From: a virus
DNA length: 38,285 nt
Reading direction: 5' to 3' (one strand)
Virus record (IMG/VR): IMGVR_UViG_3300038701_003238
Location: 1-38,285 of that record
Part shown: piece by piece, positions 30,429 through 36,825 of the stretch
How the letters are laid out: each line of letters begins with the position of its first letter
Position numbering within the stretch: the stretch's first letter is position 1
The notes under the pieces: generated by a model
Seen by the model: only the letters and a program-made list of their open reading frames with translations
Databases searched by the model: none
What the model was told of the DNA's origin: nothing
Translations under genes and position numbers: made by a program

Positions 30429-30866
30429 ATGGCAACTTTCAGTGCACCGCGCATGGCGGTGATCGAGTCTTCCAAGGCTCTGAACGCGAAGTACAACGGC
30501 GGCCGGGTGCGCTGCTTCGCCGAGCGGTTCAACCTCTCGACGATCAACGGCGGCACGGCGCTCGCGATCAACGATGTGGTGAAGGTCGGGCGCGTGCCCA
30601 AGGGCGCGGTCTTCCTCAAGGGGGAGATCACGACCACGGTCACGCTCGGGTCGACGCAGGTCTCGATCGGGGACTCGGGCAACGCCGCACGCTTCCGCGC
30701 CGCGGCGGTGCTCACCTCGACGAGCGCGATCGAGATCTTCGCCGCTGCCGCCGGGCGGCAGTACGAGTTCCCCGAGCTCACCGAGATCCTGCTCACGGTG
30801 ACGGCCGCGGCCGCGCCCAACAGCGACAACTGGGTCGAGGTGAAAACCTACTACACCAGCGAGTGA
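30429..30866 (+). CDS. Probable virion (capsid decoration-like) protein
   Basis: 145 aa, ATG 30429 without a clear Shine-Dalgarno. β-rich with many Thr/Val/Ala: LAINDVVKVGRVPKGAVFLK, then GEITTTVTLGSTQVSIGDSG. 'DVVKVGRVPKGAVFL...TLGSTQVSIGD' is like small structural proteins (100-150 aa) that lie after the capsid gene in podoviruses and act as decoration or cement (as Bbp16 in BPP-1). No enzymatic motif. Assignment is by position and composition. Confidence 0.62.
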   Translation: MATFSAPRMAVIESSKALNAKYNGGRVRCFAERFNLSTINGGTALAINDVVKVGRVPKGAVFLKGEITTTVTLGSTQVSIGDSGNAARFRAAAVLTSTSAIEIFAAAAGRQYEFPELTEILLTVTAAAAPNSDNWVEVKTYYTSE

Positions 30867-31002
30867 TCGAGCACGGCCGGCCACGGACGGGCCAAGTCCC
30901 TGGGCCGGTTGTCTGGTCCCGGCCTGGGGCACCCGGTGCGGGGCGGCTGTTCACTCGGCCGCTCCGCCATTTCTCTGCATCAGATTTCAAAGCGAGGTAT
31001 CG

Positions 31003-31536
31003 ATGACCGCCGTAGTAAAACAGACCACGATGCGGGGCGACTGGCGGCTGGGGGCCGCGGCCAACCTCACGAACACGACGGCCATCGCGGCGCGCATCGC
31101 GCGGGCGGCGGGCGACCCGCCGGTGAGCGGGGCCGACCGGATCGTGCTGGACGCGAGCGCGAACCTCTCGGTGCTCTCGTTCTTCGGGACCGACGCGGAC
31201 GACGAGGTGATCAACTTCACGATCATCGGCTGGCGCGAGATCCTCAACGCCTCGGGCGAGGTGATCGGCTGGCTGGGCGTGCACCTGGCGACCGGCACGG
31301 CCACGCTCTCGGGCTCGATCACCGGCGCGGCGGGCGTCACCCCGAACGGGACCGACGACTACTTCGCCGACGAGATCGCGGTCAGCGCCGGGACCGATGC
31401 GGTCGAGGCGGTCGAGGGCGTGGCCGATGTGCTGGCCGCGCACCTCGCGATCGACCCCAAGGGCTGCAAGAAAATCGAGGTGTTCCTCGACCGCGACTCG
31501 GCGGCGAGCGCGAATGTGCTGTACGCGGAGCTGTAG
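31003..31536 (+). CDS. Probable virion structural protein
   Basis: 177 aa; GAGGT site before ATG 31003. β-rich, Ala/Gly/Thr-rich, with a repeated mood of short strands (VLSFFGTDADDEVINFTIIG; TATLSGSITGAAGVTPNGTD) and a C-terminal acidic helix. No known family recognised. Follows the decoration-like gene in the capsid cluster, so likely a head or head-neck protein; a jelly-roll-like fibre is also possible. Two hairpin repeats (B and D) start 5 bp after the stop. Confidence 0.58.
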   Translation: MTAVVKQTTMRGDWRLGAAANLTNTTAIAARIARAAGDPPVSGADRIVLDASANLSVLSFFGTDADDEVINFTIIGWREILNASGEVIGWLGVHLATGTATLSGSITGAAGVTPNGTDDYFADEIAVSAGTDAVEAVEGVADVLAAHLAIDPKGCKKIEVFLDRDSAASANVLYAEL

Positions 31537-31541
31537 CGGAT

Positions 31542-31632
31542 TCGGGTGGCGTGGTCTTCGCGCAGCGAAGCCCACGGACGCGAGAACAGGGGCCGACGGC
31601 CCGGCACTGGCGGACGAGCCGCCAGTGGCACC
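31542..31632. repeat. Hairpin repeats B and D in tandem
   Basis: 31542-31577 is an exact 36-bp copy of 9977-10012 (repeat B). 31597-31632 matches 13353-13388 (repeat D) with one mismatch. They fill the gap between the 31003 and 31657 genes. The upstream stop is at 31534-31536, so they may supply a transcript end or stabiliser. Confidence 0.85.
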
Positions 31633-31656
31633 AGAGAACGGGAACAGGAGCTGAGC

Positions 31657-32331
31657 ATGAAACGCGGATTGATGGTCGGGATGGTGCTGGGGCTGCTCGC
31701 GGTGCTGCTCGCGACGACGACGCCGGGCTGCGCGAGCCGGGAGCAGATCGAGCAGGGCTTGCAGACCGCGCAGGATGAGAGTGCCTGGCTGGACGGCGAA
31801 CTCGACCGCTACCAGGCGGTGCTCGACGCGGTGAACGCCGACCTGGCGAACTTCGAGCCCGGCACGCCCGAGCACGCGGAGCTGTCGAAAGTGCTCCGCG
31901 AGACGCAGCGGGCGATGAACGATGTCCGCTCGATCAAGGGCGGCGTCGATGAGCGCATCGAGGGCTACCTGGCCGAGCTGGCGCAGATCCCGGAGGACGC
32001 GCCCGATTGGCAGGTCTCGGGTCGGCTGACCGGCAAGGTGCTCAAGGATGAGTCGAAGGAGCTGCCGCACCCGTGGAACTGGATCGCCTACGGCGTGGGT
32101 TCGGCGGTTATGGCGGTCTCGACCGTCGGCTGGGCTCGGACTCGCCGGGCGGTCTACGAGATCGTCGGCGGCGTCGAGGACGGCAAGCGCTACAACCCCG
32201 ACCTCGCCGACGAGATGGACGCGGCGAGCCCGTACATCCGGGCGGGCCAGAGCGCCTCGACGAAGGCCATCGTGTCGAAGGTCCGCCACAAGTTGGGCGC
32301 TGCCAAGCCGAAGCCGGTCGCGGAGGGCTGA
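31657..32331 (+). CDS. Phage lipoprotein with internal membrane segment
   Basis: 224 aa from ATG 31657; a GGAG lies just upstream. N-terminus: Lys-Arg, hydrophobic LMVGMVLGLLAVLLATTT, then lipobox TPGC (Cys about residue 24) and A-S, so probably a lipoprotein. Next a long helical, acidic coiled-coil-like region (EQIEQGLQTAQDESAWLDGE ... RETQRAMNDVRSI), then a second apolar segment WNWIAYGVGSAVMAVSTVGW (~residues 133-152) and a basic tail. Lipoprotein plus transmembrane segment is the plan of u-spanins, but those put the membrane helix at the very end. Being just before a holin-like gene, a role in lysis is plausible. Family unknown. Confidence 0.68.
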   Translation: MKRGLMVGMVLGLLAVLLATTTPGCASREQIEQGLQTAQDESAWLDGELDRYQAVLDAVNADLANFEPGTPEHAELSKVLRETQRAMNDVRSIKGGVDERIEGYLAELAQIPEDAPDWQVSGRLTGKVLKDESKELPHPWNWIAYGVGSAVMAVSTVGWARTRRAVYEIVGGVEDGKRYNPDLADEMDAASPYIRAGQSASTKAIVSKVRHKLGAAKPKPVAEG

Positions 32332-32335
32332 GCCG

Positions 32336-32626
32336 GTGTCGGGAGCTGACGAGAGCAAGATCGTGATCCTGCTGCGCGAGCAGAACGACCTGTTGCTCGC
32401 GCACCGCGAGGAGCAAATCAAATCCTCGGCGCGGCTCGATGCGCTGTGCGCCGACATGGCCGACATCAAGCTCTCGATCCGCGAGGACCGGCACGGCGAG
32501 CGGATCCGGGTGATCGAGGCCAATCAGGAGACCACGAAGTTCTGGGTCCGGTGCATCGGATCCACGGCCGTCGGGGCGTTCCTGATGGCGCTGTTCGAAC
32601 TGATCCGCCACAAAGGCGGATCCTGA
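32336..32626 (+). CDS. Holin-like small membrane protein (XhlA-like)
   Basis: 96 aa from GTG 32336, with GGAGGG 8 bases upstream (inside the previous gene's end). An N-terminal helical/coiled region (ESKIVILLREQNDLLLAHRE; MADIKLSIREDRHGERIRVI) leads to one transmembrane helix near the C-terminus (WVRCIGSTAVGAFLMALFEL) and a short basic end. This is the shape of XhlA/class-III-like holin proteins: coiled coil then a single TM. It may form or regulate the lysis pore with the lipoprotein upstream. No endolysin is next to it. A hairpin (32631-32649) follows the stop. Confidence 0.68.
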   Translation: MSGADESKIVILLREQNDLLLAHREEQIKSSARLDALCADMADIKLSIREDRHGERIRVIEANQETTKFWVRCIGSTAVGAFLMALFELIRHKGGS

Positions 32627-32630
32627 ATCT

Positions 32631-32652
32631 CGCCCGCGTGTTGCGGGCGTTT
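32631..32652 (+). terminator. Hairpin after holin-like gene
   Basis: CGCCCGC (32631-32637), 5-nt loop GTGTT, GCGGGCG (32643-32649), then TTTA. A possible weak intrinsic terminator; the T-run is short. Confidence 0.5.
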
Positions 32653-32781
32653 ACTCGCACCGGGCCGCGCCGGCGTTCGCCGGGCCGCCCACCGCAGGAA
32701 CGATTGACTGCTTGCGGTCTTCCGTTCCGAGCGTCGCGAGTCGAGTGGGCCCTTGCCCGGTGAAAGCCGGGTGAGGGTTTT

Positions 32782-33153
32782 ATGAAGCGGGTTCCGAAAT
32801 CCAAGCGCATCGCCGCTGCCGCACTCGCCGTTGCGATTCCGGTCGGATTGGTGTTCTTCGCGCCAAGTCCAAGTCGGCCTGCTCCTGTCTCTGTGAAGAG
32901 CGGCGGCGAGCAGGCCGGTACCCGGAGCTTGCGCTCCGGGCTCTTGTCCGAGCCGGTCGAGACGATCGAGTGGGAGCTGGTCGAGCTGGTCGGCTACGAC
33001 GCCAACGGCGAGATGGTGACGATGCCGCTGGCGTATCACCGATCGACATGGCACGACCTCAACCCGTGCCCGTTCGATGTGAACGGCGACGGCGCGGTGG
33101 ACCTCGACGACATCGACGGGGTGCTGTCGCACTTCGGGGAGGGCTGCGACTGA
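32782..33153 (+). CDS. Secreted dockerin-like protein
   Basis: 123 aa; TGAGGG just before ATG 32782. N-terminus: basic KRVPKSKR then AAAALAVAIPVGLVFFA, a signal peptide or anchor. C-terminal 28 residues form a dockerin-type calcium loop: D99-x-N101-x-D103-G104-x-x-D107-x-x-D110, framed by Cys96 and Cys122 and followed by LSHFGEG. In planctomycetes (Phycisphaerae) many secreted proteins end in such 'C-x-D-[LV]-N-G-D-G-x-V-D-x-x-D' modules; I do not know this in other phages. Residues ~46-56 (TRSLRSGLLSE) are coded by repeat A (32919-32947). Function unknown; perhaps a host-derived surface or adhesion module. One-base overlap with the next gene. Confidence 0.75.
   Translation: MKRVPKSKRIAAAALAVAIPVGLVFFAPSPSRPAPVSVKSGGEQAGTRSLRSGLLSEPVETIEWELVELVGYDANGEMVTMPLAYHRSTWHDLNPCPFDVNGDGAVDLDDIDGVLSHFGEGCD
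32919..32947. repeat. Repeat A inside dockerin-like gene
   Basis: Exact 29-bp copy of 9944-9972 with hairpin CCCGGAGC/GCTCCGGG. Here it is in frame in the dockerin-like coding sequence, in the linker between signal peptide and calcium domain. Confidence 0.9.
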
Positions 33154-33452
33154 TGGGGACTCACCCGTACAGCCAGCATCTTCGGGCGACGCGAGACGGT
33201 CTCAATCGCGAGGCGGTCGCGTTCTACTGCCCCGGCTGCAAGTGCTCGCATCATGTGTGCGTGAAAGCCAGCCCTGGGATCGACGGGCCTGTGTGGTCGC
33301 TCTCGGAGGGGCCGACGATCTCGCCTTCGATCAGGGTCAGCGACAGCGATGGAACGATCTGCCACCTCTTTGTGCGCGGTGGAAAGCTGGAGTTCTTGTC
33401 TGACTGCCGACACGAACTCGCCGGCAGGACGGTCCCGATGGAGGTGGAGTGA
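33153..33452 (+). CDS. DUF6527 family protein
   Basis: 99 aa; ATG 33153 overlaps the previous stop by one base. Sequence pattern AVAFYCPGCKCSHHVCVKAS, then GPVWSLSEGPTISPSIRVSD, GTICHLFVRGGKLEFLSDCR, and HELAGRTVPM: Cys-Pro-x-Cys-x-Cys-x-His, 'G-P-x-W', 'P-T-x-S-P-S-I', 'C-H-x-F-[VI]-R-x-G-x-[IL]-x-F-L-x-D-C-x-H-x-[LM]-x-G'. This matches DUF6527, common in phages next to tail/structural genes, with a probable zinc site. Biochemical function unknown. Confidence 0.85.
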   Translation: MGTHPYSQHLRATRDGLNREAVAFYCPGCKCSHHVCVKASPGIDGPVWSLSEGPTISPSIRVSDSDGTICHLFVRGGKLEFLSDCRHELAGRTVPMEVE

Positions 33453-36214
33453 TGGGGCTGGCGATCTTCGACAAGGATGCGCCGGTGCTGGCCGGGCTCG
33501 AACAGTCGTTCAGCCGGGCGCAGGCGTCGATCGGCGGGCTGGCCGACGCGGTGGGCTCCAACGAGCTGCGGCACGCGCCGCCGACGCAGCTCCGCGCGGT
33601 CGGGCCGCGCGTCACGGCGCTCAGCGGAAGCTATCAGGGCCGCGGCGGCAACTCCGTCTTTGTGGTCCGCAACACCGGCGACAACACCTATCGTGTTCTG
33701 CAAGGCAACGCCGACGGCTCGACGACACAACTCGCGTCGCTCGCCGATGGATCGACGCTGACCGGCGGCTTCCGCTCGCTGAACGCGGCGCTCGGGGCCG
33801 CGGCAAGCGGCGAGGGCTTTACCGACACCGAGACCACCAACAACTACGCCGTCGGCGCTCTCCGGGCCGCTCAGTACGCCCACGGCTTGCTCCGCATCTT
33901 TTGCGAGGTCCGAAAGTTCAACGGCTCGGCGTGGCAACCCGCGCAGTACGCGATGTTCTTCTCAACCGACAACGGATCAACATGGGCCTTTGAGTACCGG
34001 ACGGCGGACGATGCGATCGGCACCGAACGCGGCCAGCAATGGTGTCTCAACCCGTGGCCGACCCCGATCTATGGACGGGGCGGAAGCCCGTTGATGCTGA
34101 TGTGCGTCGATGCGGACTACAAGAGCAAGGCCGGGAGCCCGACCACCGGCATCTTCACCTTGTCGATCTTCACCCGCTCCAGCGTGTTCGCGGGCTGGAA
34201 CCATCTGGGCTCGGTCGAGCTTGGTGCGATCTCGAATGTGGATCACGGGCACACCGCCTGCGCGGTCGAGTGCGCCGTCGGCGGCTTCGCGAGCGTGCAG
34301 GTGGTCGCGGTCTGCGGCGACGGCGGCGACAACAATGTCATTCGGCGCTGGCTGTTCGACGCGACCGAGGACATCAACCCCGCGATCCCGTCCTCGATCA
34401 GCGGCATCCTCGACACCGGCAACTGGACGCTCGACGCCACCTGGAAGCACGGCACCGCCGTCAGCTCGGGTCGCGGCGAAACCGCCAACCAGATCACCGC
34501 CGCCTTCGCCGGCGAGAACGAGGGCGAGATCCTCGGGCTGTACGACAACGAATCGGGCGTGTTCGGGCGGTTCACGCCCGGCGACGACTCAGCGACGGCG
34601 GGCGCGTGGGAGACCTTCGGGCCGCTGCACCCCGGCGGCGGCAACATCGCGCTGTACTGCTCGACCGACGGCGCGGGCACCATCACGATCTGCATGTGGG
34701 ACGATTCCAGCCGCGAGTCCGACGGCACGATGGTGGACACCTCCGCCTCGATCTCCAAGTCGCCGGGCGTGGCGCGGATCATGCTCAGCCGCGACTGGGG
34801 CGAGACCTGGACCGAGCTGGCCCGGCCGGCGAACACCGACTGCCAGCCCGCGATCGCCGCCGGCCGCGTGTTCTGGACCGAGGGGCAGAGCAACCTGGTC
34901 AGCCGGGCGATCCCGACGCTCCGCGCGATCCGGCCCGCGAGCGTGAGCCCCGGCGGCGAGGGCGTCTACATCAACCACAACTCGAGCGACGGGGCGGGCA
35001 ACACGATCAACTGGGCGCAGGTGGGCGCGTTCAGCGGGTCGAGCTACCAGATCATCCAGCGCGCGGGCGGCGTGTTCACCGATCCCGACACTTCCGAGGT
35101 CATCCCCGATCCGCCGTCGCTCACCGACACGATCCTCAAGTTCACCGTCGCCGGGACCGGCGGGCAGAGCTTCGGGCAGATCGCCTGGGGGCGGCGGCAC
35201 CTGAACGAAAACCCGCCGACCAACAATGAAGTGGTCGGCCAGGTAGACACCCGGTTCTGGATCCTCCCCGCGCTCGATTCGAGCGGGATGCTCGTCGGCT
35301 GCACTTCGCTGGTTCACTCGGGCGGCGGCGCGGGCACCGGCCTGTTCAACGGCGGCGGCCCGCGCACCTATGGCAAGTACCACGGACGAAACCGCTGGTA
35401 CCCGGTGTACGACGCGACGACGCAGTGGCCGACGGCGGCGGGCGGCGTGCGCATCTGCTCGGCCCGCTGGGGCGCGGATGTGGGCGATCCGCCGGTCGGC
35501 TCGTTCTACATCGTGCCCGATGTCGGCGTGAAGGGCGGCGGCGGCAAGGTCGGCCAGCCGATCCCCCTGGGCGGCGGCGGGGCCAACGGCTCCGCGCCCG
35601 ACGAGGTCCTGACGCTCACCGGCGTCAAGCTCGCCGGCGGCTCGGGGGCGGCGCGCGTGGTCTGCCGGATCCCCTGGGACTCCTGGCACGAATGGTGCAA
35701 CCACGACGGGTCCGACGCCGGCGTGACGACGCGCACGCTGTGGCGGCTCTACGCGGACGCCGACAACTGGATCGTCGCCGAGTGGGACGGGGCCAACCAC
35801 CGCGTGCGTGTCCGCGTGCGCTCGGGCGGGACCACCCGCACCGCGCTGGTGCTGCACGACGGGGCGCTGGGCGCGATGCGCGAGACCGTGATCGACTTCG
35901 CGCTGGGCATCGACGGCGACGATCTGGCGGTGGCCTGCGCGGTCGCCGGGGACGCCGACACCGGCACCGTCACCGACGGCGGGCTGTTCTCGGCCGCGCT
36001 CGACCAGTGGCGGCCCGGGGCCGATGAATCCGGCGCGCTCAGCGCGATCGAAGTCCTGGCCGTCGAGACCTTCGCCGATGGCGGCGACGCGGCGGCGATG
36101 GGGACGCTGCTCGAATCCATGCCCGGATCGACGATCGGCGGCGTGCGGTCGCTGCGGACGCGGCCGGTGCTGGGCGCGATCGGCCGCACGCGGCCGAATG
36201 TGGGGGTGATCTGA
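33452..36214 (+). CDS. Large virion-associated sialidase-fold (Asp-box) protein
   Basis: 920 aa from ATG 33452 (overlaps the previous stop by 1; an in-frame GTG at 33449 is possible). Two Asp boxes S-x-D-x-G-x-[T]-W are visible: STDNGSTW (171-178) and SRDWGETW (446-453), marking a BNR/sialidase β-propeller over about residues 50-470. The second half is β-rich (GTGGQSFGQIAWGRR; VRVRVRSGGTTRTAL), probably a jelly-roll or lectin-like domain near residues 690-860. It sits before tail tube A and B, so it is probably a tail or receptor-binding/depolymerase component. Catalytic residues of true sialidases cannot be confirmed by eye. No homologous T7 gene exists in this position. Confidence 0.75.
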   Translation: MGLAIFDKDAPVLAGLEQSFSRAQASIGGLADAVGSNELRHAPPTQLRAVGPRVTALSGSYQGRGGNSVFVVRNTGDNTYRVLQGNADGSTTQLASLADGSTLTGGFRSLNAALGAAASGEGFTDTETTNNYAVGALRAAQYAHGLLRIFCEVRKFNGSAWQPAQYAMFFSTDNGSTWAFEYRTADDAIGTERGQQWCLNPWPTPIYGRGGSPLMLMCVDADYKSKAGSPTTGIFTLSIFTRSSVFAGWNHLGSVELGAISNVDHGHTACAVECAVGGFASVQVVAVCGDGGDNNVIRRWLFDATEDINPAIPSSISGILDTGNWTLDATWKHGTAVSSGRGETANQITAAFAGENEGEILGLYDNESGVFGRFTPGDDSATAGAWETFGPLHPGGGNIALYCSTDGAGTITICMWDDSSRESDGTMVDTSASISKSPGVARIMLSRDWGETWTELARPANTDCQPAIAAGRVFWTEGQSNLVSRAIPTLRAIRPASVSPGGEGVYINHNSSDGAGNTINWAQVGAFSGSSYQIIQRAGGVFTDPDTSEVIPDPPSLTDTILKFTVAGTGGQSFGQIAWGRRHLNENPPTNNEVVGQVDTRFWILPALDSSGMLVGCTSLVHSGGGAGTGLFNGGGPRTYGKYHGRNRWYPVYDATTQWPTAAGGVRICSARWGADVGDPPVGSFYIVPDVGVKGGGGKVGQPIPLGGGGANGSAPDEVLTLTGVKLAGGSGAARVVCRIPWDSWHEWCNHDGSDAGVTTRTLWRLYADADNWIVAEWDGANHRVRVRVRSGGTTRTALVLHDGALGAMRETVIDFALGIDGDDLAVACAVAGDADTGTVTDGGLFSAALDQWRPGADESGALSAIEVLAVETFADGGDAAAMGTLLESMPGSTIGGVRSLRTRPVLGAIGRTRPNVGVI

Positions 36215-36825
36215 TGAGTGACTACACGACGGCGAGCCTGGTCCGGCTGGCGAACGGTGCCCTCGCCTTGATCGGCGAGCCTCCGATCAACGCGCTCACC
36301 GACAACCGCGACGCGGCCCGGGCGGTGAACGAGAACCTGACGCAGGCGATCGAGTCGGTGCTGCGCATGCACCCGTGGCGGTGCGCCCTCGGGCGGGCGA
36401 GCCTCAACCGGCTGCAGGAAACGCCCCCCTCCGGCTACCGCTACCAGTACCAGCTCCCCGGGGACTGCCTGCGGGTCGAGGGCGTCGGCAGCCGCACGCG
36501 CTACTCGGTCGAGGGCCGCAGGCTGCTGAGCGATTCGAGCTCGGAGACGATCCTGTATGTGCGCCGGGTCGAGGACATGAACGAGATCTCGGCCGATGTG
36601 CAGAAGCTGATCGAGGTCGAGCTCGCGATCGCTCTGGCGGCGCGGCTGCGGAGCACGAACACGCAGCTCTCGGGACGGCTCGATCGCCTCAAGGAATCAC
36701 GCGAGGGCGAGGCCCGCCACGCCTCGGCGCAGGAGAGCCTGGGCGAAACGGATCCCCCGGTGAGCTGGGAGGCCGCCTGGTCGAACGGCTCCAATGGCGG
36801 CCATACCGGGAGGGGCTGGGTGTGA
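36214..36825 (+). CDS. Tail tubular protein A (T7 gp11-like)
   Basis: 203 aa, ATG 36214 overlapping the upstream stop. Start LVRLANGALALIGEPPINAL, NRDAARAVNENLTQAIESVL and MHPWRCALGRASLNRL match the gp11 pattern '[AG]-N-x-x-L-x-x-[IL]-G-x-x-x-[IV]-x-x-L-x-[DE]-x-x-x-A' and 'W-x-[FC]-A-x-x-R'. This protein forms the ring connecting portal and nozzle. The end overlaps the tail tube B start (GTGA). Length fits T7 gp11 (196 aa). Confidence 0.9.
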   Translation: MSDYTTASLVRLANGALALIGEPPINALTDNRDAARAVNENLTQAIESVLRMHPWRCALGRASLNRLQETPPSGYRYQYQLPGDCLRVEGVGSRTRYSVEGRRLLSDSSSETILYVRRVEDMNEISADVQKLIEVELAIALAARLRSTNTQLSGRLDRLKESREGEARHASAQESLGETDPPVSWEAAWSNGSNGGHTGRGWV

